A stretch of 53,034 nt of DNA from Kiloniellales bacterium (GTDB lineage Bacteria > Pseudomonadota > Alphaproteobacteria > Kiloniellales > JAKSBE01): assembly GCA_030066685.1 (NCBI GenBank), contig JASJBF010000042.1:1-53034 (forward strand), written 5' to 3'. The translations under genes were made by a program, and so were the position numbers. The notes beneath the pieces are model-generated. The model ran no database searches and was not told where the DNA came from. It worked only from the letters and a program-made list of their open reading frames with translations. Below are positions 35,301 to 43,884 of the stretch, piece by piece (the stretch's first letter is position 1; each line of letters opens with the position of its first letter).

Positions 35301-35543
35301 CTAGGCGCGCCAGAAGGGCTTCCGGGCTTCGAAGTTGGCCTGGGCGCGGGTGATCCCGATGTCCTTCAGGCGGTGGTCGTCGAGGCTGGCGAGATGGGCC
35401 CGCTCGGCCGCCCGGTCCTGCCAGGTCAGGAGGCGGTCCATGATCCGGATCGGGAGGCCCGTCAGCCGGTGCAGGAAATCCGACGGCAGGCCGGACTGGC
35501 GCAGCAGATAGGTTCCGCGGGGGTCAGAGGCGAAGCCGGACAT
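35301..35543 (-). CDS. DUF1127 domain protein
   Basis: An 80-residue small protein with a C-terminal DUF1127 motif: HLASLDDHRLKDIGITRAQANFE. DUF1127 proteins occur in many alphaproteobacteria; some members bind RNA and affect phosphate metabolism, motility or stress. The ATG at 35543 is chosen (AAGGAG 8 bp upstream) over an upstream TTG. It is divergent from the LysR gene at 35686; the 142-bp gap holds both promoters. Confidence 0.85.
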   Translation of the reverse strand: MSGFASDPRGTYLLRQSGLPSDFLHRLTGLPIRIMDRLLTWQDRAAERAHLASLDDHRLKDIGITRAQANFEARKPFWRA

Positions 35544-35685
35544 GATCAATACTCCTTATCCGATAGCTGCCCGCTGGCAGACGGGGATTTCTCGCTTTGT
35601 TCACGCAGATATTTGAATGTTTTCGGCGCGTGGGACAAACGACGATATCTTGCCACTTCTATTAGATTTTCTTATCCTTTGAGCC

Positions 35686-36642
35686 ATGGCTCGACGCTTG
35701 CCGCCGCTCAACGCCCTGCGCGCCTTCGAGGCCGCCGCCCGGCACCTCTCCTTCACCAAGGCGGCCCAGGAGCTGCACGTGACCCAGGCCGCGATCAGCC
35801 ACCAGGTCAAGGGGCTGGAGGAGATCCTGGGGATCCAGCTGTTCCGGCGCCTCAACCGGCGCCTCGCGCTCACCGAGGCCGGGCAGGCCTACCTGCCGCC
35901 CCTGCGCGACGCCTTCGACGCAATTGCCGGCGCCACCCAACGCCTGCACGAGCGCGAGGAGGGCAGCGCGCTGAAGATCTCGGTCCTGATGTCCTTCGCC
36001 TCGACCTGGCTGCTGCCGCGGCTGTCCGGTTTCCGCCGCCTGCACCCCGAGATCGATATCCTGGTGACCGCCGGCGATGCCCTGGTCGACTTCGAGCAGG
36101 ACGACTTCGACATGGGCCTCCGCTACGGGCTGGGCAGCTATCCCGAGCTGCAGGTCGACGTCCTGATGGGCGACGAGATCTTTCCGGTCTGCTCGCCCAA
36201 GCTCCTGGACGGCCCGAATCCCCTGCGCCGGCCCGAGGACCTCGCGCATCACACCCTGCTGCACGACGTGGTCCAGGGTACGCCCGATGACCCGGACTGG
36301 CGCCTCTGGCTGCGCGAGGCGGGCGTCGAGGACGTCGACCCGACGCGCGGACCCGGCTTCAGCCACGGCAACTTCCTGCTGAGCGCGGCGGTCGCCGGCG
36401 AAGGGGTGGCCCTGCTGCGCCGCTCCCTGGTCGCCGACGAGATCAAGGCCCGCCGCCTGGTCTGCCCCTTCGGCCCGGTCTTTCCGACGCGCTTCGTCTA
36501 TTCCCTGGTCGCCCCGCCCCACAAGGCCGAGCTGCCGAAGGTCGTCGCCTTCCGCGACTGGATCTCCGCCGAGGTGCGCGCCTTCCTGGACTCCTCGCCG
36601 CAGATCGCCGGCAGCCCTGCCGAGGCGGCAGGGCAGGCATGA
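35686..36642 (+). CDS. LysR-family regulator, GcvA-like
   Basis: A 318-residue regulator with a canonical LysR winged helix: PPLNALRAFEAAARHLSFTKAAQELHVTQ, then AAISHQVKGLEE. The effector domain has DMGLRYGLGSYP, which is the GcvA-type pocket. Gene order places it just upstream of argE, on the same strand and 89 bp away, so it may regulate the arginine/amino-acid operon or be autoregulated. Confidence 0.92.
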   Translation: MARRLPPLNALRAFEAAARHLSFTKAAQELHVTQAAISHQVKGLEEILGIQLFRRLNRRLALTEAGQAYLPPLRDAFDAIAGATQRLHEREEGSALKISVLMSFASTWLLPRLSGFRRLHPEIDILVTAGDALVDFEQDDFDMGLRYGLGSYPELQVDVLMGDEIFPVCSPKLLDGPNPLRRPEDLAHHTLLHDVVQGTPDDPDWRLWLREAGVEDVDPTRGPGFSHGNFLLSAAVAGEGVALLRRSLVADEIKARRLVCPFGPVFPTRFVYSLVAPPHKAELPKVVAFRDWISAEVRAFLDSSPQIAGSPAEAAGQA

Positions 36643-36731
36643 TCTGACTCGGTCGGCAGGGGACTGGCCTTCTCCCGGAAGCTCTGCCATCCTTGCCGGC
36701 CTGCGACGAGACCCCCGAAGGAGACGCCCTC

Positions 36732-37934
36732 GTGTCCAGCGCGGAAACCGCTGACGAACCCGCGACCACGGCCGCAATCCGGCCGGAAAGCCGCGCCTTG
36801 ATCGAGAAGCTCATCGCTTTCGACACGACCAGCCACAAGTCCAACCTGGAGCTGATCGACTTCGTGCAGGACTACCTGGGCGACCTGGGCGTGGACTGCG
36901 AGCTGACCTACGACGACGACGAGCGCAAGGCCAACCTCTACGCGACCCTGGGACCGGACGACAAAGGCGGCATCGCGCTTTCCGGGCATACCGACGTGGT
37001 CCCGGTCGAGGGCCAGGACTGGTCGAGCGACCCCTTCGCGGTGACCGAGAAGGACGGCCGGCTCTACGGCCGCGGCACCTCGGACATGAAGTCCTTCATC
37101 GCGGTCGCCCTGGCCTACGCGCCGCGCTTCCTCGAGGCGGGGCTCAAGACGCCGATCCACTACTGCTTCTCCTTCGACGAGGAGGTCGGCTGCATCGGCG
37201 TGCCGCGGCTCTTGAAGGCGCTGGCCCGGAAGCCGGTGCGGCCCAAGGCCTGCATCGTCGGCGAGCCGACCGACATGAAGGTCGTCACCGCGCACAAGGG
37301 CATGCTGTCGCTGGTCTGCCGCGTGCGCGGCCTGGAATGCCACTCCTCCCTGGCGCCGCAAGGGGTGAACGCGGTCCAGGCGGCGGCCCGGGTGATCGTC
37401 AAGCTCGAGGACATGGCCCGCGCCAAGGCCGCCGAGGGGCCTTTCGATCCGGGCTATACGGTACCCTACACCACGATCCACACCGGCGTCGTCCGGGGCG
37501 GCACGGCGCTCAACATCGTGCCCAAGGACTGCTCCTTCGTCTTCGAGTTCCGCAGCCTGCCGGAGGACGACGCCGAGGCCCTGCTCGCCGAGGTCAAGCG
37601 CTTCGCCCACGAGGAGATCGAGCCGGCGATGAAGGCGGTCGCGCCGGAGACCGGCTTCGACTGGGAGCCGCGCTCCAGCTTCCCCGGTCTGCAGACGCCG
37701 GAGGACGCCGAGGTCGTGGCCCTGGCCAAGGCCCTGACCGGTGCCAACACCACGGGCAAGGTGCCCTACGGCACCGAGGCCGGGCTGTTCCAGGAGAGCG
37801 GCATCCCGGTCGTGGTCTGCGGCCCGGGCAACATCGCCCAGGCCCACAAGCCGGACGAGTTCATCGACCTGGCGCAGGTCGCCCTCTGCGAGCGCTTCAT
37901 GGAGCGCCTGATCGAACGGACGACCCGGGCATGA
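36732..37934 (+). CDS. argE: acetylornithine deacetylase (M20 peptidase family)
   Basis: A 400-residue dinuclear zinc hydrolase (EC 3.5.1.16) that makes ornithine in arginine synthesis. Metal ligands are in SGHTDVVPVEGQ, YGRGTSDMKSF, and FSFDEEVGCIGVP (catalytic Glu). GTG at 36732 is chosen: AAGGAG lies 8 bp before it. The first gene of a three-gene operon with ATGA overlap to the next gene. Other M20 deacetylases (DapE, hydantoinase-type) are less likely, given the sequence blocks, but a role in degradation of acylated amino acids is possible. Confidence 0.9.
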   Translation: MSSAETADEPATTAAIRPESRALIEKLIAFDTTSHKSNLELIDFVQDYLGDLGVDCELTYDDDERKANLYATLGPDDKGGIALSGHTDVVPVEGQDWSSDPFAVTEKDGRLYGRGTSDMKSFIAVALAYAPRFLEAGLKTPIHYCFSFDEEVGCIGVPRLLKALARKPVRPKACIVGEPTDMKVVTAHKGMLSLVCRVRGLECHSSLAPQGVNAVQAAARVIVKLEDMARAKAAEGPFDPGYTVPYTTIHTGVVRGGTALNIVPKDCSFVFEFRSLPEDDAEALLAEVKRFAHEEIEPAMKAVAPETGFDWEPRSSFPGLQTPEDAEVVALAKALTGANTTGKVPYGTEAGLFQESGIPVVVCGPGNIAQAHKPDEFIDLAQVALCERFMERLIERTTRA

Positions 37935-38908
37935 AGGTCAAGGACGAGCCCGGCGCCGGGCGCACGCCCTATCCGGTCCAGCTGAGCCCGCCGGACATCG
38001 CCGAGTGGCGCGACAGCCAGACCGGCTTCGAGTACTTCCAGAGCTTCGATTCGGGACAGCCCGGCCCGCACGTCATGGTCTCCGCCGTGGTCCACGGCAA
38101 CGAGATCTGCGGCGCGATCGCGGTCGACCGCCTGCTGCGGGACGGCCTGCGGCCCAAGGCCGGCTGGCTGACCCTGGGCTTCGCCAACGTCGAGGCCTTC
38201 CAAAGGCTCGATCTGGAGCGCCCCGACGCCTTCCGCTTCGTCGACGAGGACTTCAACCGGGTCTGGGCCGAGGCGGCGCTGGACTCCGACCGCGACAGCG
38301 CCGAGCTGCGCCGGGCGCGCCGGCTGCGCCCGCTGATCGACTCCGTCGACCTGCTGCTCGACCTGCACTCGATGCAGCACCCCTGCGTGCCCCTGATGCT
38401 GGCCGGCCCGACGGACAAGGGCCTGGCCCTCGCCCAGGAGGTCGGCTATCCGGCGACCGTGGTCTGCGACGCCGGGCACAAGGCCGGCCGGCGGCTGCGC
38501 GACTACGCCAGGTTCAGCGACCCCGAGAGCCGCAAGAACGCGTTGCTGGTCGAGTGCGGCCAGCACTACGAGGCGGCCGCCGCCGAGGTCGCCATGGAGA
38601 CGACCCTGCGCTTCCTGACCGTGGCCGGGACCGTCGAGCCCGGCCTGCTGGCCGACTACGGCTACCGCCAAGCGCCGGCGCCGCAGAAGGTCATCCGGAT
38701 CACCGAGGCGGTGACCATCGAGAGCGACGACTTCCGCTTCGCCGAGGCCTACAGGGGCCTCGAGGTCATCCCCCGGGCCGGCACGGTGATCGCCGAGGAC
38801 GACGGCCGCCCGGTCCGCACGCCCTACGACAACTGCGTCTTGATCATGCCGACGCGCCGCGTCCGGCCCGGCAACACGGCGGTCAGGCTCGGTCGCTACC
38901 TGGCATGA
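37931..38908 (+). CDS. succinylglutamate desuccinylase / aspartoacylase family (M14)
   Basis: A 325-residue zinc carboxypeptidase-fold enzyme. Zinc ligands are in VHGNE (His, Glu) and LDLHSM (His), with FVDEDFNRVW as the substrate-binding Asn-Arg and a catalytic Glu in VECGQHYE. Such enzymes remove acyl groups from N-acyl amino acids. It overlaps argE by 4 bp and abrB-like gene by 4 bp, so the operon appears to handle acylated amino acids and to move something through the AbrB-type membrane protein. Substrate inferred only. Confidence 0.88.
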   Translation: MKVKDEPGAGRTPYPVQLSPPDIAEWRDSQTGFEYFQSFDSGQPGPHVMVSAVVHGNEICGAIAVDRLLRDGLRPKAGWLTLGFANVEAFQRLDLERPDAFRFVDEDFNRVWAEAALDSDRDSAELRRARRLRPLIDSVDLLLDLHSMQHPCVPLMLAGPTDKGLALAQEVGYPATVVCDAGHKAGRRLRDYARFSDPESRKNALLVECGQHYEAAAAEVAMETTLRFLTVAGTVEPGLLADYGYRQAPAPQKVIRITEAVTIESDDFRFAEAYRGLEVIPRAGTVIAEDDGRPVRTPYDNCVLIMPTRRVRPGNTAVRLGRYLA

Positions 38909-39987
38909 CCGCCGGCGCCGCGCCGACGCCGGGCAAGATCGGCGCGACGCCCGGCCGGGTCGCCCTCGCCCTCGCCATCGGCAGCCTGGGCGGCGCGGCG
39001 GCCCAGGCGGCGGAGCTGCCCCTGGCCTGGATGATCGGCGCCATGCTGGCGACCACCCTGGCCGCCGCCCTGGGCCTGCCGGTCGCCATGTGGCTCGGCC
39101 TGCGCGCGGTCATGGTCACGGTCCTCGGCGTCATGCTGGGCAGCGCCTTCTCGCCGGAGATCCTGGATCGGCTCCTGGAGTGGGCGGTCTCGCTGGCCTG
39201 CTTGGTGGTCTACGCCGGCGTCTCCGGCGCGCTCTGCCTGCAGGCCTTCAAGCACCTGGCCCGCTTCGATCCGGTCACCGCCTACTTCGCGGCAATGCCC
39301 GGCGGCCTGGCCGAGATGACCCTGGTCGGCGGGGCCATGGGCGGCGACGAGCGGGCGATCTCGCTGATCCATTCCGCCCGACTGCTGATCGTGATCCTCT
39401 GCCTGCCCTTCGCCTTCCAGCTGCTGGCCGGCTACGACCCGGCCCTCAAGCCGGCGGCCGGCGATTCGCTCACCGCGATCGGCGGGGCCGACCTGGTGAT
39501 CCTGGTCGCCTGCGGGGCGCTGGGCTACCTCGGCGCCCGCGCCCTCGGGATCCCGGCCGCCCCGGTGGTCGGCCCGATGGTGCTCTCGGCCATCGTCCAC
39601 CTCGCCGGCGTCACCGCGGCGGGGCCGCCGAGCGAGCTGATCGCCGCTGCCCAGGTCATCGTCGGCAGCGCGATCGGCTGCCGCTTCGCCGGGATCGGCC
39701 GTGCCTTCGTCCAGCGCGCGGTCGCCGCCGCCCTGGGCGGCACGGCGATCCACCTGGTCACGACCCTGGCCTTCGCCGGCGCCCTGGCGGCGCTCACCGG
39801 CCTCGACTTCGGGGCCCTGGTCCTGGCCTATTCGCCGGGCGGCCTGGCGGAGATGAGCCTCATCGCCCTGGCTTTGGGCTCGGACGCTGCCTTCGTCGCG
39901 ACCCATCACATCTTCCGAATCTTTACCATCGTGGTCCTGGCGCCGGCCGCCTTCCGGCTGCTGCGCAGGCGCAACCATGCCGGGTAG
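38905..39987 (+). CDS. AbrB-family membrane protein (COG3180 transporter)
   Basis: A 360-residue inner-membrane protein with about ten spans in two similar halves. Both halves contain PGGLAEM (FAAMPGGLAEM and YSPGGLAEM), the hallmark of the AbrB/AmoA-like family. Overlaps the preceding gene (ATGA). Transported compound unknown; coupling with two amidohydrolase-type genes suggests a small organic or amino-acid derived compound. Confidence 0.88.
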   Translation: MTAGAAPTPGKIGATPGRVALALAIGSLGGAAAQAAELPLAWMIGAMLATTLAAALGLPVAMWLGLRAVMVTVLGVMLGSAFSPEILDRLLEWAVSLACLVVYAGVSGALCLQAFKHLARFDPVTAYFAAMPGGLAEMTLVGGAMGGDERAISLIHSARLLIVILCLPFAFQLLAGYDPALKPAAGDSLTAIGGADLVILVACGALGYLGARALGIPAAPVVGPMVLSAIVHLAGVTAAGPPSELIAAAQVIVGSAIGCRFAGIGRAFVQRAVAAALGGTAIHLVTTLAFAGALAALTGLDFGALVLAYSPGGLAEMSLIALALGSDAAFVATHHIFRIFTIVVLAPAAFRLLRRRNHAG

Positions 39988-40106
39988 ACCCGTGACAAAA
40001 AGGGCGGAATCCAGCACGGAACAGACCCTTTTTTGACACACCTATGCCGCCGGCTTTCTGAGCATATTGTCCTCGGACCTCGGTTCGCGTCGGAAGTGCT
40101 GATGCA

Positions 40107-40235
40107 GTCGAGATCCGGGAGAGCGACCCACAACGTCGCCTTTGTCTGGGGTTAGCCGCCAAAGCCCGAAGACGAAGGCGCTTCTCCCGAGGACGCGGTT
40201 CGCCGCGACGGTGTGGGTTTAGTCGACCGGAGCTC
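40107..40235 (+). ncRNA. candidate structured (possibly pseudoknotted) RNA
   Basis: Several complementary arms can form together. Outer GTCGA (40107-40111)/TCGAC (40223-40227); CGGGAGA (40116-40122)/TCTCCCG (40183-40189); a 10-bp stem CGCCTTTGTC (40137-40146)/GACGAAGGCG (40171-40180, one G-U) that extends with GGG/CCC; a CGCGG-TTCG-CCGCG hairpin at 40194-40207. ACCCACA (40126-40132) is exactly complementary to TGTGGGT (40212-40218), which crosses the CGGGAGA stem as a pseudoknot. No known RNA family (RNase P, 6S, SRP, tmRNA) is recognised. Strand is assumed; the stems work on either. Confidence 0.45.
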
Positions 40236-40299
40236 AAAGCGGAAGTTTTTCCTAGCCTGGAGAGGGTGAGCGCGGATTTAGAGGTTACTGCCGCCAGCC

Positions 40300-40371
40300 A
40301 CGGTCCCTGCTGTGCTGCCCGCTCAAGATCGTCCGCCCCCCGTGCGGTCAGGGCAAAACAGCGGGGACCGT
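40300..40371. repeat. REP-like hairpin, 72 bp
   Basis: ACGGTCCCTGCTGT (40300-40313) pairs with ACAGCGGGGACCGT (40358-40371), one G-U; inside, GCCC/GGGC and CCGC/GCGG stems. Resembles RAYT-linked REP palindromes. A run ATCTTTTC follows. Confidence 0.55.
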
Positions 40372-40402
40372 ATCTTTTCAGGCCCCTTTTTCCCGCAACA
40401 GA

Positions 40403-40419
40403 CCCCGGCTCGGCCGGGG
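40403..40419. terminator. GC hairpin next to SDR stop
   Basis: CCCCGGC-TCG-GCCGGGG immediately after the SDR gene (minus strand). A plausible transcription end; on the minus strand AAAAAGG follows about 13 bp on, not a U-run. Confidence 0.45.
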
Positions 40420-40421
40420 CC

Positions 40422-41222
40422 TCAGGCCATCTTGGCGGTGATGCCGCCGTCGACCACCAGCTCGGCGCCGGTGATGTACTTGGCCTCGTCGCTGGCCAGG
40501 AAGAGCGCGGCGTAGGCGACGTCCCAGGCGTCGCCCATGTGGCCCATGGGGCACTGGGCGTCGCGCACCTCGACCATCTTCTGGACGTCGCCCTGGCCGT
40601 AGGCGCCCTTCAGGGGCTCGACGATCATCGGCGTGTTCAACAGGCCGGGCAGGATCGTGTTCGCGCGGATGCCCCGCTTCGCGTACTCCAGCGCGACCGA
40701 GCGGGTGAAGCCCAGGACCGCCGCCTTGGTCGCCGAATAGGAGACGTAGGGCACGCCGGTCCAGCGGATCCCGGCGATCGAGGAGATGTTGACGATCGCG
40801 CCGCCGCCCTGCTTGACCATGATCGGCAGCACCTGCTTGCAGGTCAGGAACATCGACTTGAGGTTCACCTCGACGACCCGGTCCCAGTCGGCCTCGGAGA
40901 TCTCGACCGGACCGCCGACTTCGACGATGCCGACGTTGTTGTGCAGGATGTCGACCCGGCCGAAGCGGTCAAGGCAGGACTGGACGATGGCCGCGACGTG
41001 CGCCGCGATCGAGACGTCGGCGACCTGCGCCGCGGCCTCGCCGCCTTCGCCCAGGATCAGGTTCAGGGTCTCGGCCAGGGCCGGGGTATCGATGTCGGTG
41101 CAGAAGACCTTGGCGCCCTCGCGGGCCATGAGCACCGCGGTCGCCTTGCCGTTGCCCCAGCCCGGCCCCGAAGACCCGGCGCCGGTCACGATCGCCACCT
41201 TGTCCTGCAGGCGTCCTGCCAT
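40422..41222 (-). CDS. short-chain dehydrogenase/reductase
   Basis: A 266-residue SDR. Cofactor motif TGAGSSGPGWGNG near 14-26 (an extended form of TGxxxGxG), HNNVGI, catalytic Ser in NISSIAG, and YSATK (Tyr-x3-Lys). The C-terminus VVDGGITAK is typical of classical SDRs. Substrate unknown; divergent from the creatinase gene with 283 bp between, which suggests it may be in a linked pathway, but a direct role is not shown. Ribosome site is poor. Confidence 0.9.
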   Translation of the reverse strand: MAGRLQDKVAIVTGAGSSGPGWGNGKATAVLMAREGAKVFCTDIDTPALAETLNLILGEGGEAAAQVADVSIAAHVAAIVQSCLDRFGRVDILHNNVGIVEVGGPVEISEADWDRVVEVNLKSMFLTCKQVLPIMVKQGGGAIVNISSIAGIRWTGVPYVSYSATKAAVLGFTRSVALEYAKRGIRANTILPGLLNTPMIVEPLKGAYGQGDVQKMVEVRDAQCPMGHMGDAWDVAYAALFLASDEAKYITGAELVVDGGITAKMA

Positions 41223-41360
41223 CCGAAAAGCCCCCCGATACGATCGCCTATCCTTGCAGGAAAGCGGCGGGCAAGAAAAGGCCGGCCGGGTGGCGTCGGC
41301 GGAAGCGCCCGGGTCGCAGGCACGCGCATGCCGGGCCGCGCGGCCGTGCTAAATCGGGAT

Positions 41361-41387
41361 GATTTGAAGCAGAACCGGCTTCAAATC
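41361..41387. repeat. 27-bp hairpin in divergent promoter region
   Basis: GATTTGAAGC (41361-41370), loop AGAACCG, GCTTCAAATC (41378-41387). Lies between divergent SDR and creatinase genes. Confidence 0.65.
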
Positions 41388-41411
41388 TGAATCCAGCTTT
41401 CCTTGAGCGGT

Positions 41412-41464
41412 TGAGAGCACGATTCAGATATGAGGTCGAGTCGACCTCTTATCATCGTGCTCTA
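41412..41464. repeat. palindrome with AGAGCACG ends, 53 bp
   Basis: AGAGCACGAT (41414-41423) pairs with ATCGTGCTCT (41454-41463), inner GAGGTCGA/TCGACCTC meets over one base. The right end has TA (CTCTA), the left has GA. Similar in style to the TA-bounded palindrome at 28198. Confidence 0.7.
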
Positions 41465-41505
41465 GGGAAGTCTCGAGACGGAGGACGCAGACAGGGGAGG
41501 CCGCC

Positions 41506-42714
41506 ATGGAACGCCCGCAGGTCATCGAGATCAGGAACGGCGAGAGGTCGCCCGGCACCTTTTCCGCAGCGGAGATGGATGCCCGGCTCGCCGGGCTGCG
41601 CGGACTCATGGCCGAGAGGGGGATCGGCCACGCCCTCTTCACGTCCTACCACAATGTCAACTACTACAGCGACTTCCTCTACTGCGCCTTCGGGCGGCCT
41701 TACGGCCTGGTGGTCGACGCGGCCGAGTCGACCCTGATCGCCGCCAACATCGACGCCGGCCAGCCCTGGCGCCGCAGCCATGGCGCCAACCTGACCTACA
41801 GCGACTGGCAGCGGGACAACTTCTACCGCGCGGTCCAGCGCCTGATCCCCGACGGCGCGGCCGTCGGCCTGGAGTTCGACCACCTGAGCCTGCAGATGCG
41901 CGACAAGCTGGCGGCCGCCCTGCCCGGCAGCCGCTTCGCCGACCTGGGCGAGGACTGCATGCGCCTGCGCATGGTCAAGTCGGCCGAGGAAATCGCCCTG
42001 ATCCGCCAGGGCGCCGCGATCGCCGACATCGGCGGCGCGGCCTGCGTCGAGGCGATCGCGCCCGGGGTGCCGGAGCACGAGGTCGCCTTGGCGGCGACCG
42101 GCGCCATGGTCCGCGAGATCGCCCGGCGCTTTCCCGACGCCGAGCTGCGCGACACCTGGACCTGGTTCCAGTCTGGAATCAACACCGACGGCGCCCACAA
42201 CCCGGTGACCAGCCGCCGCATCGCCGGCGGCGACATCCTCTCGCTGAACTGCTTTCCGATGATCGCCGGCTACTACACGGCCCTGGAGCGCACGCTCTTC
42301 GCCGGGAGCTGCGACGACGCCTCTCTGCGGCTCTGGGAGGTCAACTGCCGGGTCCACGAGGAGGGCTGCCGGCTGATCCGGCCGGGCGTCAGCTGCGGCG
42401 CCATCGCGCGCCGCCTGAACGAGATCTACGCCGAGCACGAGCTCCTCGAGTACCGGACCTTCGGCTACGGCCATTCCTTCGGCGTGCTCTGCCACTACTA
42501 CGGCCGCGAGGCGGCGCTCGAGCTGCGCGAGGACGTGGAGACGGTGCTGGCGCCAGGGATGGTGGTCTCCATGGAGCCGATGATCATGCTGCCGGAGGGC
42601 GCGCCGGGCGCCGGCGGCTACCGCGAGCACGACATCCTGGTGGTGACCGAGGACGGCGCCGAGAACATCACCGGCTTCCCCTACGGCCCGGCGCACAACA
42701 TCGTCGGGGGGTGA
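41506..42714 (+). CDS. creatinase (creatine amidinohydrolase)
   Basis: A 402-residue homodimer-type enzyme (EC 3.5.3.3) that hydrolyses creatine to sarcosine and urea. It closely follows Pseudomonas creatinase through long blocks such as FTSYHNVNYYSDFLYC, DTWTWFQSGINTDGAHN and SLNCFPMIAGYYTALERT, and it keeps the active-site His in FGYGHSFG. It has the pita-bread (M24) fold but no metal site. A ribosome site (GGGGAGG) precedes the ATG by 10 bp. No sarcosine oxidase or urease gene is nearby. Divergent from the SDR gene. Confidence 0.95.
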   Translation: MERPQVIEIRNGERSPGTFSAAEMDARLAGLRGLMAERGIGHALFTSYHNVNYYSDFLYCAFGRPYGLVVDAAESTLIAANIDAGQPWRRSHGANLTYSDWQRDNFYRAVQRLIPDGAAVGLEFDHLSLQMRDKLAAALPGSRFADLGEDCMRLRMVKSAEEIALIRQGAAIADIGGAACVEAIAPGVPEHEVALAATGAMVREIARRFPDAELRDTWTWFQSGINTDGAHNPVTSRRIAGGDILSLNCFPMIAGYYTALERTLFAGSCDDASLRLWEVNCRVHEEGCRLIRPGVSCGAIARRLNEIYAEHELLEYRTFGYGHSFGVLCHYYGREAALELREDVETVLAPGMVVSMEPMIMLPEGAPGAGGYREHDILVVTEDGAENITGFPYGPAHNIVGG

Positions 42715-42759
42715 GCGGGTCGGTGGTCCGACAACCGCGCAAGCCGGCCGAAGCGTCTC

Positions 42760-42870
42760 CCCCTCACCCTCCCGTCGCTATCGCGCCGGGCCCCTCCCTC
42801 TCCCTCGGGAGAGGGATGTGGAGGCTTGGCACGGCCTATGGCCGGGCCTTAGCCGGAGCTGGGTGAGGGG
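42760..42870. repeat. dispersed-type inverted repeat between convergent genes
   Basis: Outer arms CCCCTCACCC (42760-42769) and GGGTGAGGGG (42861-42870); inner perfect hairpin TCCCTCTCCC/GGGAGAGGGA (42795-42816). Widely seen repeat type in proteobacteria; may end transcription of creatinase and the SPOR gene. Confidence 0.7.
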
Positions 42871-42895
42871 TGAATCCGCGGTATCGAAGGTTGCT

Positions 42896-43834
42896 TTAGC
42901 CGGCCGCCGTGCAGCTGGTCGAGAAGGCCCAGGTGTCCTCGACGCCGCGGTCGGCGAGCTCCTGGCGCACCTCGGCCAGGGCCTCGCGGCCGAAGGGGCC
43001 CAGGAGCACGCGTCGGTAGAGCCGGCCGGCGACCTCGGTGTGCACGATCTGCGCCTGCCAGCGGTCCTCGACCCGGGCATAGGCCTTGAGCGCGTTCATC
43101 GGGTCGGTGTAGCTGCCGATGACGATGAAGTTGGCGGTCATGGACCCGGACTGGAAGGCCTTGACGGCGACGGTCTCCGGCCCGGCGTCGCAGGTCCCGG
43201 CCGCGAGCTGGTTCGAGACCGCGTCCGCGTTGTGGACCCGCGCCGCGGCCCGGGCCTGGCCGACCGGCTCCTTGATCGGCCCCAGCGGCGCCCGAATCAC
43301 GGGCAGGGCCGCGCCCGCCGCGCCCTCGGCAGGGGCCGCGATCTGAGGGGCCACGATCTCGGGAGCGGCGATCATCGAGAGGGCCAGGGGCTCGGAAGGC
43401 GCGGCCGGGGCCGCCTCGGCCGCGGCCAGGCTGCCGCGCCAAGCCGGCGCCGCGCCGCCGCAGCCGGGCATCCCTTGGGGGCCGTCCCGCTCGCAGCCGA
43501 GCGAGACCTCGGCCGCCTCCGCGCCGCTTCGGGCCGGCGGCGCAGCCGCGGCTTCCCGGCCTTCCTCGAGTACCATGACGTAGCCGGGCGCGGTGATGGC
43601 GCCGTCTTCGATCTGCGCGCCGCTGTCGGCGAGCGCCCGGATCGAGTCGAAGCGCGCGCCCAGGTAGCCGCTCGCCAGGCCTACCAGGCAGATCAACGCG
43701 ACGCCGCGAAGCCTCTGGAAGCGCCTGATCCGTGCCATCTGCCGCCGAAGCGAACGAAGGCAGTCCGGCTCCCGGTCCCCGGACTGCGACTCCCCGGTCT
43801 CCCGGGCCCAGGATAGCGTTGGCGGGCGGTGCAT
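42896..43834 (-). CDS. SPOR-domain membrane protein
   Basis: A 312-residue protein. One membrane span (about 45-62, LRGVALICLVGLASG) near the N-terminus, a long Pro/Ala/Glu-rich periplasmic linker, and a C-terminal SPOR domain (about 230-305: FIVIGSYTDPMNALKAYARV... YRRVLLGPFG). SPOR domains bind denuded septal peptidoglycan, so this is a likely division protein. Two start options exist (43834 and 43738, MARIRRFQ); 43834 is used. It is divergent from the FtsZ-like gene and shares the CtrA-type promoter region. Confidence 0.85.
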   Translation of the reverse strand: MHRPPTLSWARETGESQSGDREPDCLRSLRRQMARIRRFQRLRGVALICLVGLASGYLGARFDSIRALADSGAQIEDGAITAPGYVMVLEEGREAAAAPPARSGAEAAEVSLGCERDGPQGMPGCGGAAPAWRGSLAAAEAAPAAPSEPLALSMIAAPEIVAPQIAAPAEGAAGAALPVIRAPLGPIKEPVGQARAAARVHNADAVSNQLAAGTCDAGPETVAVKAFQSGSMTANFIVIGSYTDPMNALKAYARVEDRWQAQIVHTEVAGRLYRRVLLGPFGREALAEVRQELADRGVEDTWAFSTSCTAAG

Positions 43835-43884
43835 AGCGAGTAAACCTCGGCTCTCGTTAACCCTACCAAGCGGTTATACTTAAG

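Larger units (their letters stand above)
39988..40421. other. gene-free region holding structured RNA candidate
   Basis: No protein gene between abrB-like and the SDR gene. It holds a -35-like TTGACA at 40034-40039 after a T-run, the multi-stem RNA candidate at 40107-40235, a REP-like hairpin at 40300-40371 and a hairpin next to the SDR stop. Confidence 0.6.

Noticed and set aside
36693-36731. TTG start of argE at 36693
   Set aside because: GTG at 36732 has a well-placed AAGGAG; the extra residues do not fit the family.
40107-40235. tmRNA, 6S RNA, SRP RNA or RNase P RNA
   Set aside because: None of the conserved signature blocks of these RNAs was found in the stem-rich region.
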